Source: Limnephilus marmoratus
Taxonomy: Eukaryota > Arthropoda > Insecta > Trichoptera > Limnephilidae
NCBI GenBank assembly: GCA_917880885.1
Contig: OU862917.1
Location: 53,986,727 to 54,050,726 of the forward strand
Length of the DNA: 64,000 nucleotides
Direction: 5' to 3'
In this document: one piece after another, positions 20,821-32,756 of the stretch
Position numbering within the stretch: position 1 is the first letter of the stretch
Layout of the letters: every line of letters begins with the position of its first letter
Translations under genes and position numbers: made by a program
Notes under the pieces: generated by a model
Database searches by the model: none
Seen by the model: only the letters and a program-made list of their open reading frames with translations
What the model was told of the DNA's origin: nothing

Positions 20821-22030
20821 AATGATGATGATAGTTAATATCTGAAATATTAACCACCCTACATTTGGGTTATTATTTTAAAAGTAGGTAAAAAACATTG
20901 GGTTTTTTAAAGGGTTATATAAATCGCGCCACTTGCGTAGAGAGTACCACTGACTAGCGGCGTGACTTGTATGGGAGAGATGAAAATACCCCAGCACATC
21001 CCTTAGCTTCACGATAACGCAGGAACAAATTTGATCTATACGAACGTTTTGTGGGTTTCGGGTATATTTATTTTTTACCTGAACGTATGGGATACGGCTT
21101 GTTGCGTTTGGGCGATAACATAGCGGACGCATCATGTACGTTCGTATGGGTAGGGCGGTTAAAAGTTACAGGTTTACAAATCTATGCAGGTAGAAAAACC
21201 GATGTAGGAGTATTCTGCGAAATGAGAGTATAAAGCTGCGCTCACACTTTGTTGATGGGTTCTTTTACAAAGGTAAATATAAAAAATTAATGCTTTACAT
21301 TAAGGAAAATATCATTAGTTTACCCAGTGGGGTATTTTCACAAACTATGAATACAGTTGAAAATGTGAAGAAGTTTATTCTAAAAATGTGTAATTTAAAT
21401 ATATTTACTTTAAAATCGCACATTCCGAAATGGTTCAAACTGGCTACAAAACCATTGGGTCATAGAAAACACCAATGTCTGGAAAGATGGTAGTTACCAA
21501 TGTAGCCCGGCTGAAGTCAACGCCGCCAAATTTACAAAAAAAATGAACACGTCATTTTGAAATAAACAAGATGAAAGAAAAATTGTGAAAATACTCTATT
21601 AGTTTCAATTAGACGGGTTATTTGATAATAATGTGTCAGTAAACATTTGCAAAAATGTAAAAAAATATATTAAGTACCTAATAAGATTTTACATCATGGA
21701 AATGGCACAAAATGGAAATAAACCTACGTTCATTATCACAATAATGCTGCTGTTCTTTCTTACATATTAAATAATAGGGAATCATACGATTTAGTATGTA
21801 TGGTTCCTTTCTCCAAAGAGAAAAAGTAATAATTTTCTTTCATCTCCCTCACCCATATTAAATAATAATAATAATAAGTTTTTATTAATTTCTTACACAT
21901 TACAAATTTAGATTTAATACATATAAGAAATTACGTTATACATATAAATAGTATACAAAAAAAAAGAAATATTTTTACAAATATTTATACATAAAAAAGA
22001 AACATCAAGAAATAAATCAATTTCAAAAAA
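20821..22030. other. Intergenic DNA, no gene recognised
   Basis: 20878-21240 is unusually GC-balanced and open on both strands (minus peptide with RKWRDLYNP, plus peptide with RMGYGLLRLGDN), but no family is recognised. It may be a repeat fragment. 21860-21900 has an AATAAT microsatellite that may be the 3' tail of the neighbouring minus-strand LINE. Confidence 0.4.
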
Positions 22031-22064
22031 AATAATTTTTTTCAGGCAGTGGTGAAAGATCTCG

Positions 22065-23240
22065 TCAATGTGGAGAGACTCTTTCAAGAATCAAAAGAAT
22101 TTCACTTTTGAACCTCTCCTCACTGACGCCAAACATATCAATCTCGGAGGAGATTTGGTTCAGGAGCAATATACTCCTTCCTACCGGGAGAACCATTGGC
22201 AGGTTAGTTCTACAGGCAGGAAGATAGAATAATCTATGCTGGCGTTGTCTAAGATAGTCATCCGGAACATAGAGGCTCACGCGCTCCAGAATGGCTGAGT
22301 TCTCGATATAGCCACGCAGCAGTCTGAATAAGTGGGTAGCAGCGTACCCCTCCCTTCTGAGCTGCAGGGAGTGGAGTCCCAGCATGCCCAGAAGAAAGTT
22401 CGTCGGGTAGAGCCATGGATAGTGGCCGTACTCCCTCATGTAGAGAAATCTTAGAAACTTTTTTTGAATCCTCTCCAACATGAGGGAGCATCCCACCTCA
22501 TGAGGATTCCAGATAAGCGAACCACTCTCCAGCCTACTGCGGACCAGGGAGAAGTATAAAATCCTCAGAGCACGGGTATCCCGAAAAGCTCTGAGGGTTC
22601 GGAGAACAAACCCTAACATTTTTAAGGCCGACTGGCAAACCCCTTCGATATGAGGACGAAATGTCAGCTTATTTTCATACATAATCCCAAGATCCTTTAT
22701 ATTCGAAACTCGGTTGAGATTATGACCGAGCATAGTATACCTGTGGTAGGTGAGACTAAATGCTCTGGTAAAAGTCAGAACAACGCACTTCGAGACATTG
22801 AAATGAAGCTGGTTTTGTTGACTCCATTCTGAAATGTTATCAACATCTGCTTGAAGGCGCAGGCAGTCCTCAATATTTCTTATTAGAAGAAATAATTTTA
22901 GATCGTCAGCGAACAACAGAAAGCGAGAAAAACGAATGAAAAGAGAAGAGGCCCTAAGATCGAACCTTGGGGAACCCCTGAAAAAACAAGAAACTCAGCA
23001 GATTGGAAGATTCCGTGGGTGACAAATTGCTTTCTGTTCCTGAGGTAACTTATAAAAAACTTATAACATCCGAAGGGAAAAACCTATCTGGGCAAGTTTT
23101 ATGAGTAAGATATCATGATTCACAGTATCAAAGGCTTTGGAGAAGTCATGATACGAACAGTCTACTTGGTATCCACTGTCTAGGGACCTAGCAACATAGT
23201 CGAGAAATGAGATGCCTCGAGCCGTTACAGTGGAAATTCA
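22065..23240 (-). pseudogene. LINE reverse transcriptase, Jockey-like, damaged
   Basis: The upstream part (about 23235-22920) encodes DYVARSLDSGYQVDCSYHDF, SKAFDTVNHDILLIKLAQ (motif A) and SGVPQGSILGPLLF (motif B). A deletion or shift joins this to FADDLKLFLLIRNIEDC (22916 down), after which 283 codons stay open to the C-terminus: NIKDLGIMYENKLTFRPHIE, LVRSRLESGSLIWNPHE, RIQKKFLRFLYMREYGHYP. The motif B to FADD spacing is too short for an active enzyme. Different family from the copy at 19029. Confidence 0.85.
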
Positions 23241-23385
23241 AAAGCAGCCGATGGTTATATTTTCGTAAAAAATAAACGTAATTCCTATAAGCAAAATTAT
23301 CAAAGACAAATTCACACCAGAAACAGATCACTTTCACAAAAACAGAATCATGGAAAGTTCAATAGATTATGTATTTTATTTTTCA

Positions 23386-23425
23386 GGTCATCTTTGGGGA
23401 TACTACGCCAAGGGACCTTTTTAAT
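23386..23425 (-). repeat. Fragment of the family B/LINE shared tail
   Basis: GTCATCTTTGGGGATACTAC, then AGGGACCTTTTT, matches the minus-strand tail sequence GTCATCTTTGGGGATGCTGT seen at 35265 and 48105. Very short; tentative. Confidence 0.3.
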
Positions 23426-23629
23426 AAAATAAGGGAGTTAACCTGTGTTCTGAAGACACCCATATTATGTAAGGGAGGAGACACAAAGTCAGCAAATCAT
23501 AAAACCCTGTTGATCAAAATACACACAACAGTTTTGAGGCAAGTTCCTCAAATCACCTTACATTTAAATATTTACCGATTAAACAAACCATATTCTTCAC
23601 TATCATCTGTGTTCCAACTTCATTCTTGA

Positions 23630-24060
23630 GATTGGGAAATCTATCAGATAGATTGTCTGTTCTTGCATTAGTCAATTATAAAGGTATCTACAAGGTACTC
23701 CAGACAAGGCCTCTGCCCATGGTAGACCCGTCCTCTCCTCACACAGTTTCTGGAGTTGCCTCGCCCAACTGTGCCTGGGGTGGCCCACTTGACGTCTACT
23801 CTCTGGAATCGCACTCAGTATCTTCCTCGGAATTCGGTTATCAGACATTTCCAAGCCACCTCAGTTGCGATTTTTCTATGAAGGGTACCAGTGGTTCAAT
23901 GTTTAGATCATCTCGGATCGTCGAGTTTCTTATATGAACCCATTTCGTAACCCCTGCCACTCCTCTCAAGTACCTCGTTTCGGCAGCTTGGATTCTAGAG
24001 CGTGTTCGTTCATTTAGCATCCAAGTCTCACAGTACGCGCGCGTGCCCGAATGTGGGTAG
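23630..24060 (-). pseudogene. LINE C-terminal fragment (another family)
   Basis: Minus-strand translation across frames gives YCETWMLNERTRSRIQAAE, TRYLRGVAGVTKWVHIRNST, LNIEPLVPFIEKSQLRWLGN, MSDNRIPRKILSAIPESRRQ, VGHPRHSWARQLQKLCEERT: the typical post-RT C-terminus of an insect LINE. A stop and frameshift separate the two halves near 23855. No RT core remains. Confidence 0.75.
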
Positions 24061-24325
24061 TCGTATGTTGTCGGATCGCTCCCACCAATAATAAAGACGA
24101 CATAATAAGTGACAGCACGTATTCGAGCGAAAACAGTTTGCTTGCCACAAGCTTTTTAGCATGGAGAAAGGCACTATGAACAAACCTTTTCGATAAATTT
24201 ATTTTTATACATTATCTTGACAATGTTTGAATAGGTATACTGCGAAATACCAAAAGTAGAATTGGTATATATTATAATGTATGCACCTAATATTGTCATC
24301 CCAAAAATAAATGGGTACTTTTTTA

Positions 24326-24470
24326 GGGAACGTACCCATACTACGTGACCTGTTCAGGGGGGGGGTCTTCAAAATACCATGCTTGGTACAAATGAGCGGC
24401 TTAGGTTTTTGGTCACGGGGGGGGGGTTAAAAATTGCAAATAGTTGGTCACGTAGTATGGGTACGTTCCC
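24326..24470. mobile_element. TWA-site MITE, family H1, copy 2
   Basis: 145 bp, ends GGGAACGTACCCATACTACG and inverse, flanked by TTA on both sides (24323-24325, 24471-24473). Confidence 0.88.
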
Positions 24471-24579
24471 TTATGCAAAAAAAAATTTGTTTAGTAAATA
24501 CATTTTTAGTATTATTTCGCCTGCCATGCCAGGAATAGATAGGGTGTGTGAGATATGCAAGAAGGGAGATTAAGTGGTT

Positions 24580-25690
24580 AGAGTTCAGAATGTATGATCC
24601 GTAACGCTGTTTGTATTTTGAAAGTATGGAGTTGGGTTTCGGTTTTTAAATTACCAGGGAGAAGGTTGAAAATTTTAGGAGCTAGGTAGATGAATTGTCA
24701 GTGCTGACGAAGTATGTAGTGTAGGTACATTATAGGGTCGGTTGATTGTACATAGTTCTGGTGATTGTGTTGTAAAGTGGTTCTTTGTATTTGTACAAGA
24801 ATTTTGCAAAAATTTAAGATGGAGTTGACATATATTATACTCGATGAAGAGTCGAATGGTTGAATATCTTTTCAGTCGCTTTTTGATAACATGTATAAAT
24901 AATATTTGTGCTTTTAACTGTACTTTAACACAGCCATCCCAAATGTTGATCCATATGCTAACATGGATTGGCAGAGAGTATAGTATACTGTGTATTTGAA
25001 ATGTTGTAGAAGTAAGGATATTTCTAAGAGTACAAAAAACATTAGAGAGCTTGCGAATGCGGGGAGTTAGACTGGCTAAGTGATGATCCCAATGTAGAAG
25101 TTGATCAACCAATACCCCCAGATATTTTAATGGGTTACTTGTTTGGACAATTACAGGAGAATTAGGTCTTGGACAGAGTGAATTATTGTTTTGTGATGTA
25201 GGATGAGTTGCAGCGAACAAACTGAAAGGGGAGTACCATTTAACCAATTCTTACAAGGCTTATTTCCTTTTGAGCTATGTCGAATGTTCCTTTCTAGTTT
25301 TCATTTCGAGTTATAAGCACAGTGTCATCTGCAAAGGATAATAGTTTTCCAGTTATGGGTAGGTTACAGAGAGAGATTATTACTTTTATACATATGTATA
25401 AGAAACAGAATTGGGTCTAGGACACTTCCTTGTGGGACTCCAAATTGAATTGGTAGAAGGTTCTATATTGTTAATTTTTGCATTTTACCATCTATCAGTT
25501 AGGATTGAGGAGAACCAGTCTAGAGTTCTGTCCCGAATTCCTATTTGAGATAGCCTTTCTAGAAGTATGGGAATGAAAACCATGTCGAATGCTAGGAATA
25601 TGGTTAGGCAGAAATCACCTTTGTCCAGGCTGTTAGTGATATTGTTTAAACTGTTTAGGTTGTTGACTTGTCATAGACATATTTCTTATG
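24580..25690 (-). pseudogene. LINE reverse-transcriptase remnant, heavily decayed
   Basis: 24675-25247 (190 codons) carries LKYLGVLVDQLLHWDHHLAS, RIRKLSNVFCTLRNIL and the RT thumb/C-terminal layout. Further upstream on the minus strand, frames broken by stops give FLAFDMVFIPILLERL (motif A relic), QEVSPRPNSVS-like motif B relic and LLSFADDTVLIT (FADD) near 25350. Older than the neighbouring LINE copies. Confidence 0.7.
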
Positions 25691-25726
25691 TCTATGATAA
25701 CGGGTTATTTGGGTGAGATTTGTCCC

Positions 25727-25945
25727 AGTCTGCGTGGCAGGCCTCTCTGACATCTTGTCTGTCTGACGTCTGTCACTCCTGGTCACACTGACCCCAGATT
25801 TCTACTCACCCCTCACACCTCTTTCCTTCTCGAAACTTTCTTTTCTAAAAAGACCCTTCACACAGCATCCCCAAGATGAGTAGAAATATTTTGAGGGGAA
25901 TTATTTTCTTCGGGCCTCCTGTGTAGAGCTAACGTAAATAAAAAA
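25727..25945 (+). repeat. Short retroelement family B, copy 2
   Basis: GTCACTCCTGGTCACACTGA, CCCAGATTTCTACTCACCCC, AAAAAGACCCTTCACACAGC, then the hairpin tail ending CCTGTGTAGAGCTAACGTAA and an A-rich end. Truncated at its 5' side. Confidence 0.75.
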
Positions 25946-26411
25946 TTTAAAACCAGATCCGGCAGTTATTCACCGCTTGGAGATACCTACTAATTAAATT
26001 GTAGACTTCAGACACGCCTATCTATTTTGTTATCATTTTATTTAATTCAATATAAACATTTCTCTTGGTGATTATCATGATAATCAATGATAATAATTTA
26101 TTATTATTGATCATAATCTAATCATAATAGACTTGATTCGATTTCTATTGTGGCAATACACTGTCAAATCAATATCAATTAGTGAGATTTATTAGATGTT
26201 ATGTTTCAATACAATGCATTTAGGGTTGCCAACTTTGACAATAAATGAGTTCTTTAATTTTCAACATTCCTTACAACATTAACAAACCCATTTGTACAAA
26301 GTCTACCAAATAATCAACATCACACGGTAGTTATTACCTATTAACTTAGTAGCCCCCATAGTCTATAAGAAGAGTTTTATGTATTTTTTACCTTCCATTC
26401 TTAATGGCAAG

Positions 26412-26545
26412 GACAGTGGCGGACTAAGCCCGTTAGTGGCCCGGGCGGCAAAGCTGAATGAGCCCCCTCCCAAGTTTAAGAAGTTGATGTAATTTTACAA
26501 GCTTTTTATTCAGTTCACACAGGCCTTTGGTCCTGGGCATAAATA
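26412..26545 (+). mobile_element. End fragment of hAT family F
   Basis: Starts CAGTGGCGGACTAAGCCCGT and continues as the mirror image of the right end of the 30267-32726 element (CGGCAAAGCTGAATGAGCCC, TTGATGTAATTTTACAAG, TTTATTCAGTTCACAC). No second end was found. Confidence 0.65.
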
Positions 26546-28629
26546 TACAAACCACCCACTAGATTGATAACTTCAGGCTTTTGTTCGAGAAAAATTTGGT
26601 CACTATTTCACCATCAAAATGCAATAATTTTTCGAATGATGATGATGATGACGGGGATTTGTGACGTCACACACCATAGACGAAGATAGAGTAAGCAACA
26701 ACAAAAAAGGCGCGACCATAGACAATATTATTTTCTTTCGGGGCCTACCCAGTACCGCCCAAATTATTAGCCTTAAATATTATTTTAAAAATAAAACTCG
26801 TAATTACAAGATAAGAATTTTATTAAAAACATGAAATACCAACAGGAAATACATATAATTAAAATATGATTGTGCGTTCCTACAAAACTACTGAATTTAA
26901 AAAATTTTCATTTAATAACAGAAAAATGAAAAACATGTACATATTTTAAACAAGAATACAATGTAAGCAGGTTATATTTCTGTAGCAAATTGCCACATGA
27001 AGACATTTTTTTAAAGATAAATTACTTAACATACCTATTATATCTTTCGTCAGGTCTAAAATAAATTTACCATATTGCCAAAATATAACCAAGGTCCATG
27101 GAGACATTAGTTTACATAAGATGTTTGATGTTTCATTCGGGGCTCAAATATGTATAATATTTATTAATTTGGAGTTTAGTTTAGTTCAGTTCATCATATT
27201 TTTCCTGAAATTATTAAAAAATCATTAAAATTAATGTAACAAATGTACATTTAAAATTAAAACTCTTCAAAACAAAAACAAAAAATATTACTAAGAAGTT
27301 ATATTTTATAAAAACTATATTGGTTAACTTATGGAAATTAGTTAAAAAATGGAATTTTTATTTTATTTGTGTACATGTATATGGTACATGTATGGTATGG
27401 TACATGTACACGGTATGGTACACATGTACATGTATTGTGTATATGGAAATTAGTTAAAAAATGGAATTTTTATTTTATTTGTGTACATGTACATATCTAT
27501 GTATGTATGTAGTTACATTTCCTCCCATGTCATTTAATTTATGATTACTCTCATACTAAACCAAGTTCTAGGATACCTACTTACTTATATAAATAAACCT
27601 ACTCAAATGCATTAAATTTGTCTGACGTTATTAAATTTTTGTAAAATGAAAGTAAGTAATAAAAATAATAATTACCTCTGCATCATTCTCATTGACCAAT
27701 GACTGATAGTATTTCCCTTAACCTCATCTAACCATCTCAAGAAACAGAAGCGAATGTATTGGGATGTGGATATAAAATGTTATACTTATTGTAAACAACT
27801 AAAGTTTTGTCGGTTCAGATTCCACTGAAAAATAGTAATACATTTATTAATACTGATAAAAATATTAAAAAAATGTTAAAAATAAGAACAGAAAGTGCAA
27901 GCGTAGTGATAAATGTGTTGTTCCTATCATCAGGGTTGATGTGTAAAACGGCACAATACCCCCAAAAAAATCTCATTAATACTTTTTGCCGTGAAAATCT
28001 AAAATCATACTTGAATAATAGGTATTTTAGCAAACCTAACTCCTATAAGTAACTTGTGAAAAAAGCAAATGAAATGCTAATTGTTAAAATCTATTTTATA
28101 TAATAAAAAAACATACGTACTATTGTCAAAATCCAGAGAGGAAATTGGGGAAGATTAAATTAATGAGATAGGTCGATGCAAGAAAGAAAAAAAGTATACC
28201 TTTTTAAGATGTAATCGTGATGTTCGAATGCGTCAATTACTTATTAGATTCCGGGTGGATAAATATGTTCTGAAAACGGAAACATGTACAACACCGATTA
28301 AAATACAACTTAAATAACATACCTACTTTAGGAACACTGAAATATCAACCAAAGGAAGTTTCCCACCTGTAATTTTGTTCCAATTACGGGTGTTCTTCCA
28401 TTTTTCATTCGATCGCGAATTACCAAAATCTATATCGACACTTATTGCCATCTTATTGCGTCGGAAATGTGAATGCATTGTAAATGTCAAACGAAAATAA
28501 AACAGAAAAATGCAACAAAAATCCAAGATTCCTATTGGTGGAGGCAGTAGCTGGGGACCATAAACAAATCGAAGGGGACTTATGATATCACCAAAGATTC
28601 GGTTCACTTTTTGGATCGGAGTTATACCC
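26546..28629. other. AT-rich intergenic DNA, no gene recognised
   Basis: Contains a local duplication: GGAAATTAGTTAAAAAATGG plus AATTTTTATTTTATTTGTGT at 27333-27379 and again at 27445-27490, separated by GGTACATGTA repeats. Short open frames such as 27807-28052 show no recognisable motif. Confidence 0.55.
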
Positions 28630-29724
28630 GCCTGGTCCTGGGGGGCCTCTAGATGCCTCCATGTTTCCATGATCAAATCCTAAACAAGGCCAAGGCACCA
28701 GGACACTATAAAAAGAAATTTGTCATTTTTTTTTTCATTTTCTGAAAGATGCATTATTTGTTAAGAATTAGAGTCCGACTGAAACTGAATTTTCTACCGA
28801 AACCGAATCTTCGGTAGCTGCCTCAGTTTCAACCGAAACCGAAACTTTTTTAGACATGTTAAAAATCAATTGTTTGCTGAAATTTGGCTATTTTTTTACA
28901 TTTATACAAACAGTTAACATGTGTTAAATGAAATAAAAAAAAAAACAATAATTGAAGTAAGTACGTGGAAAAATTTATTTTTTTTGATATTACTAAAAAT
29001 TAACAAACATGTTAACTACTTCTTGGGACAAAAATTTGTCAATAATCAACACTTATGTACATTATAAAGGAAGGACCTCATTAATTGAGTATTTTAATTT
29101 AAATTGCGTTTACAACCACAACATTCAAGACTACATTTATTATTTATTGAGATCTTTTGAGGAGTTTCGGTGCCACCGGTGTACCGACCGAAGGTTCGGC
29201 AGAAAATCTGCCGAAACCGAAATTGATGCCGAAACTAGATTTTTTTTGCCGAAACTTGCCGAAACCGAAACCGAACCTTCGGTCGGTCACTATTAAGAAT
29301 GCTCTCACCAAATGTTTTAAAGAAATTCGAAAAATTGAGATACAGCATTTCATGTGAAATCGTTTGACACAGTTTGTATGTTGAATTATCTTTCAGCAAA
29401 ACTTTGAATGCATTTTCTCGAAACTTTTTTAACCTGTTTTTCAACAGGTTTGACTAAGTACATATCTAAAAAAAACTATGCTTCCGATTTGCATGCACCA
29501 AGTCAACTGTTCGAAAATCCTGTGTCTATGGCGTCATGTAGGGGAAGTTCGATACCAAAAAAAAGAAGAAAAAATGGCTGACCAGCGAATTTTATTTTCG
29601 ATTTTTTTATGTAAAATTTTCAATTAAAAAAAATAATAAAAGGGGGTCCTTTATAAAAAAAAATCCCTGCGTGGTGCCATAGTGACTGGATTTTCGAACA
29701 GTTTAAGACTTGGTGCATGCAAAT
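28630..29724 (+). mobile_element. Partial hAT family F element, carrying a nested hAT MITE
   Basis: Collinear with the left arm of 30267-32726: GTCCTGGGGGGCC, GATCAAATCCTAAACAAG, CAGCAAAACTTTGAATGC, ACCAGCGAATTTTATTTTCG, GGGGGTCCTTTATAAAAAAA, AGTTTAAGACTTGGTGCATG. Left end missing. Interrupted at 28769-29292. Confidence 0.65.
28769..29292. mobile_element. hAT MITE (524 bp) with perfect 8-bp duplication
   Basis: TTAAGAAT flanks both sides (28761-28768, 29293-29300). Ends TAGAGTCCGACTGAAACTG and, inverted, TAGTGACCGACCGAAGG. Subterminal sequence is saturated with CCGAAACC/GGTTTCGG. Removing it restores the host repeat exactly. Confidence 0.85.
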
Positions 29725-29771
29725 CAGTTTCAGTTTCAGTGCCGGCAACCCGGGCACTGAAACTGAAACTG
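29725..29771. repeat. 19-bp perfect inverted repeat (hairpin)
   Basis: Arms 29725-29743 and 29753-29771 (CAGTTTCAGTTTCAGTGCC and complement) with a 9-nt loop GGCAACCCG. Sits at the right edge of the partial family F element. Confidence 0.85.
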
Positions 29772-30052
29772 TTTATTTATTTTTCATTTATTTACATAGT
29801 TTTATTTTACCCACCTCACTAGACATAGATGTTGTCAACCAGCCTAGCGATTCCGTATTTTTGTGAGATCGTTATTGGATAAGGCTGAAGTCACACGGTT
29901 CACTCGGATGAAGGTTTACTCGATGAAATGTTCCATTCTCGTTTCACCGCGTGTTCAGACGGTTCCACAGTGGTCCCGCCGTATAGCCATGGAACTATGT
30001 AATATCCATTCTCTTAGGTCATAGCCCTAAAATATTGATGTCCTCATTATAA

Positions 30053-30215
30053 GGGAACGTACCAATACTACGTGACCAACTTTTTGCAATTTTTTAACCC
30101 CCCCCCCCCCCCTCCCCGGTGACCAAAATCCTAAGCAACCCGCCGCTCATTTGTATGGAGCGTGACATTTTGAAGACCCCCCCCTAAACGTGTCACGTAG
30201 TATGGGTACGTTCCC
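30053..30215. mobile_element. TWA-site MITE, family H1, copy 3
   Basis: 163 bp; ends GGGAACGTACC and inverse GGTACGTTCCC; TAA on both sides (30050-30052, 30216-30218). Interior in the reverse orientation to copy 1. Confidence 0.88.
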
Positions 30216-30266
30216 TAAGGTGATTATTGTACGAAAGTAGTGACTAATTACCAAACTCACTGTAGG

Positions 30267-32726
30267 CAGTGGCGGACTAAGGGGGGGGCGGGGGGGGGCG
30301 GCCCGCCCCGGGCCCTCGGTCCTGGGGGGCCCCCAAACGCCTCCATGTTCCCTTGATCAAATCCTAAACAAGCCTTTAAAAAAAAAATTTAGGCATTTTT
30401 TATTTCATCTTTTGAAAGATGCACTTGTTAAAAATGTTCTCACCATTTTTTTTAAAGAATTTTGAAAAACCGACGGATATACAACATTTTATGTGAAACC
30501 GTTTGAAACAGTTTTGAATTATCCTTCAGCAAAACTTTGAATGCGTTTTTCTCGAAACTTTTTAACATTTTCGAACCTACTTGACAACATATTAAATAAA
30601 CTATACATCCGATTTGCATTCACCAATTCTTAAATTGTTTGAAATTCAGTGTCCATGGCACCATGCAGGTGAATTTCGATATCTAAAAAAGATAAAAATG
30701 GCGGACCAGCGAATTTTTTATGATAAATTTTCATCTTTCTTTAAAAAAAAAAAAAAAATTAGAAGCGGGCCCTTTATTAAACAATCCCTACGTGGTGTCA
30801 TAGTCAGATCCGGATTAAACATGTTGGGGCCCCTAGGCTATGCACATCTCGGGGCCCCTTTACCATAGGGGCCCCTAGCCGATGCGTGCCCCCAAGGCAG
30901 TGGCCTAAGCTGCTTTGTGGAAATACGGCCCTGCCAGGGCCCCTAGGCAATGCACGTCTCGGGGCCTCTTTACCCTAGGGCACCTACCCAATGCGGGGGG
31001 CCAAGGCAGTTGCCTACACGTCTTATGGATAATACGGCCCTGGCTATAGTGATTGGATTTTCAAAGGCAGTGCCCTATACAGCCTTATGGACAATACGGC
31101 CCTGCCAGGACCGGCTTAAACATTTTGGGGCCTCTTTACCCTGGGGGCCCCTACCCGATGCGGGGCACCTAGACAGTTGCCTACACGTCTTAGGTAAGCA
31201 ACTGCCTATCGATACTACAGCCCTGGCTATAGTGACTGGATTTTCGAAGGCAGTGGCCTACACTGCCTGACAGGGCCGTCTTTAACATGTCGGGACCTTA
31301 GGCAATTCACGTCTCGGGGCCGCTTTACCATAGGGGCCCCTAGCCGATGCGTGGCTCCTAGGCAGTGGCCTACACGTGCATAATACGGTCCTGCCAGGGT
31401 GGACTTAAACATGTCTTGGCCCCTAGGCAAGCACGTCTCCAGGGCCCCCTTCCCCTAGGGGCTCCTACCCGATGCGGGGCACCTGGGCAGTTACCTACAG
31501 GTCTTATGGATAACACGGCCCTGGCTATAGAGACTGAATTTTCAAAGGCAATGGCCTACACTGCCTTATGGATTATACGGCCCTGCCAGGGCTGGCTTAA
31601 ATATGTAGGGCCCCTAGGCAATGCACGTCTCAGGGCACCTTTACCCTAGGGGCCTCTACCCGATGCGGGGCCCAGAGACAGTGGCCTACACTGTCTTATG
31701 GACAATCGGGCAATGCCAGGGCCGGCTGAAACATGTCGGGGTCCCAAGGTAATGCTCATCTCGGGGCCCCTTTACCCTAAGGGACCCTACCCAATGCGGG
31801 GTTTTTCTAATATGTTGTCAACCAGGTTGTAAAACGTAGTGATAAAAACGCGTTCAAAGTTTTGCTTTGCATTAACAAATGCATCTTTTAGAAAATGCCC
31901 TTTGCTAGAGGTTATCTTATCATTATAGATAATAAAGATAGTAATGAAATAGAAAAGTAATTAAAAAGAATCAGTGATGACCTAACGGAAGGGGGGGAAG
32001 GGGCGGCTTCTGGTTCCCGGGGGCCTCCTTCAGCAAAACTTTGAATGTTTTTATCGAAACTTTTTTAACTCGTTTTTCAATCTGGTTGACAACGTATTTA
32101 AAAAAAACTATACATCCGCCTGTACGTATTTTTATTGCATTCATATTTACGTTTGTATGTACCAAGTCTTAAACTGTTCGAAAATCCAGTGTCTATGAAT
32201 ATATCACCACATAGGGGAATTCTGAATTCTAAAAAAAAATGTCGAAACAGCGAATTTTATTTTCGAGTTTTTACGGAAAATTTTCAGCTTTCATAAAAAA
32301 AATTGAAGGGGGTCCTTTCTAAAAAAAATCCCTATGTGGTGCCATAGTGACTTGATTTTCTAACAGTTTAAGACTTGGTGCTTGCAAATCGGATGTATAG
32401 TTTTTCTAATATGTTCTCAATCAGGTTGAAAAACGTAGTTTTGAGAAAAACGCGTTCAAAGTTTTGCTAAAGGATAATTCAACACACACAATGTTTAAAA
32501 CGGTTTAATATAAAATATTTTATTAACAAATGCGTCTTTTAAAAAATAAAATAATATATAAAAGTAAAAAATGATCAAGGGAACACGGAGGTGTTTGGAG
32601 GCCCCCCAGGAAAGAGGTCCGTGTGAACTGAATAAAAACCTTGTAAAATTACATCAACTTTTACTAGGGGGGGGGCCTCATTCAGCTTTGCCGCCCCGGG
32701 CCTCTGACGGGCTTAGTCCGCCACTG
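30267..32726. mobile_element. hAT family F, complete non-autonomous foldback-like element (2460 bp)
   Basis: ACTGTAGG flanks both ends (30259-30266 and 32727-32734). Termini are CAGTGGCGGACTAAG and its inverse. The two arms are long mirror images (left: GATCAAATCCTAAACAAGCC, CAGCAAAACTTTGAATGCG; right: the complements). The centre is a GC-rich tandem array at about 30812-31800. No transposase frame. Partial relatives at 26412 and 28630. Confidence 0.85.
30812..31800 (+). repeat. GC-rich tandem array inside hAT family F
   Basis: Irregular units of roughly 130-180 bp built from GGGGCCCCTAGGCAATGCAC, GTCTCGGGGCCCCTTTACCC, TAGGGGCCCCTACCCGATGC, GCAGTGGCCTACACTGCCTT and ATGGACAATACGGCCCTGCC. Open frames here are repeat artefacts. 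Confidence 0.8.
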
Positions 32727-32756
32727 ACTGTAGGTATAAAAATAATCGGAGGCGTC

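Noticed and set aside
20878..21240. Possible host exon pair (minus RKWRDLYNP, plus RMGYGLLRLGDN)
   Set aside because: Open on both strands but no known family, no convincing splice sites, and embedded in repeat-rich DNA.
30812..31800. Several GC-rich open frames (84-106 codons)
   Set aside because: They fall on tandem GGCCCC-rich repeats and differ in frame between units; no coding signature.
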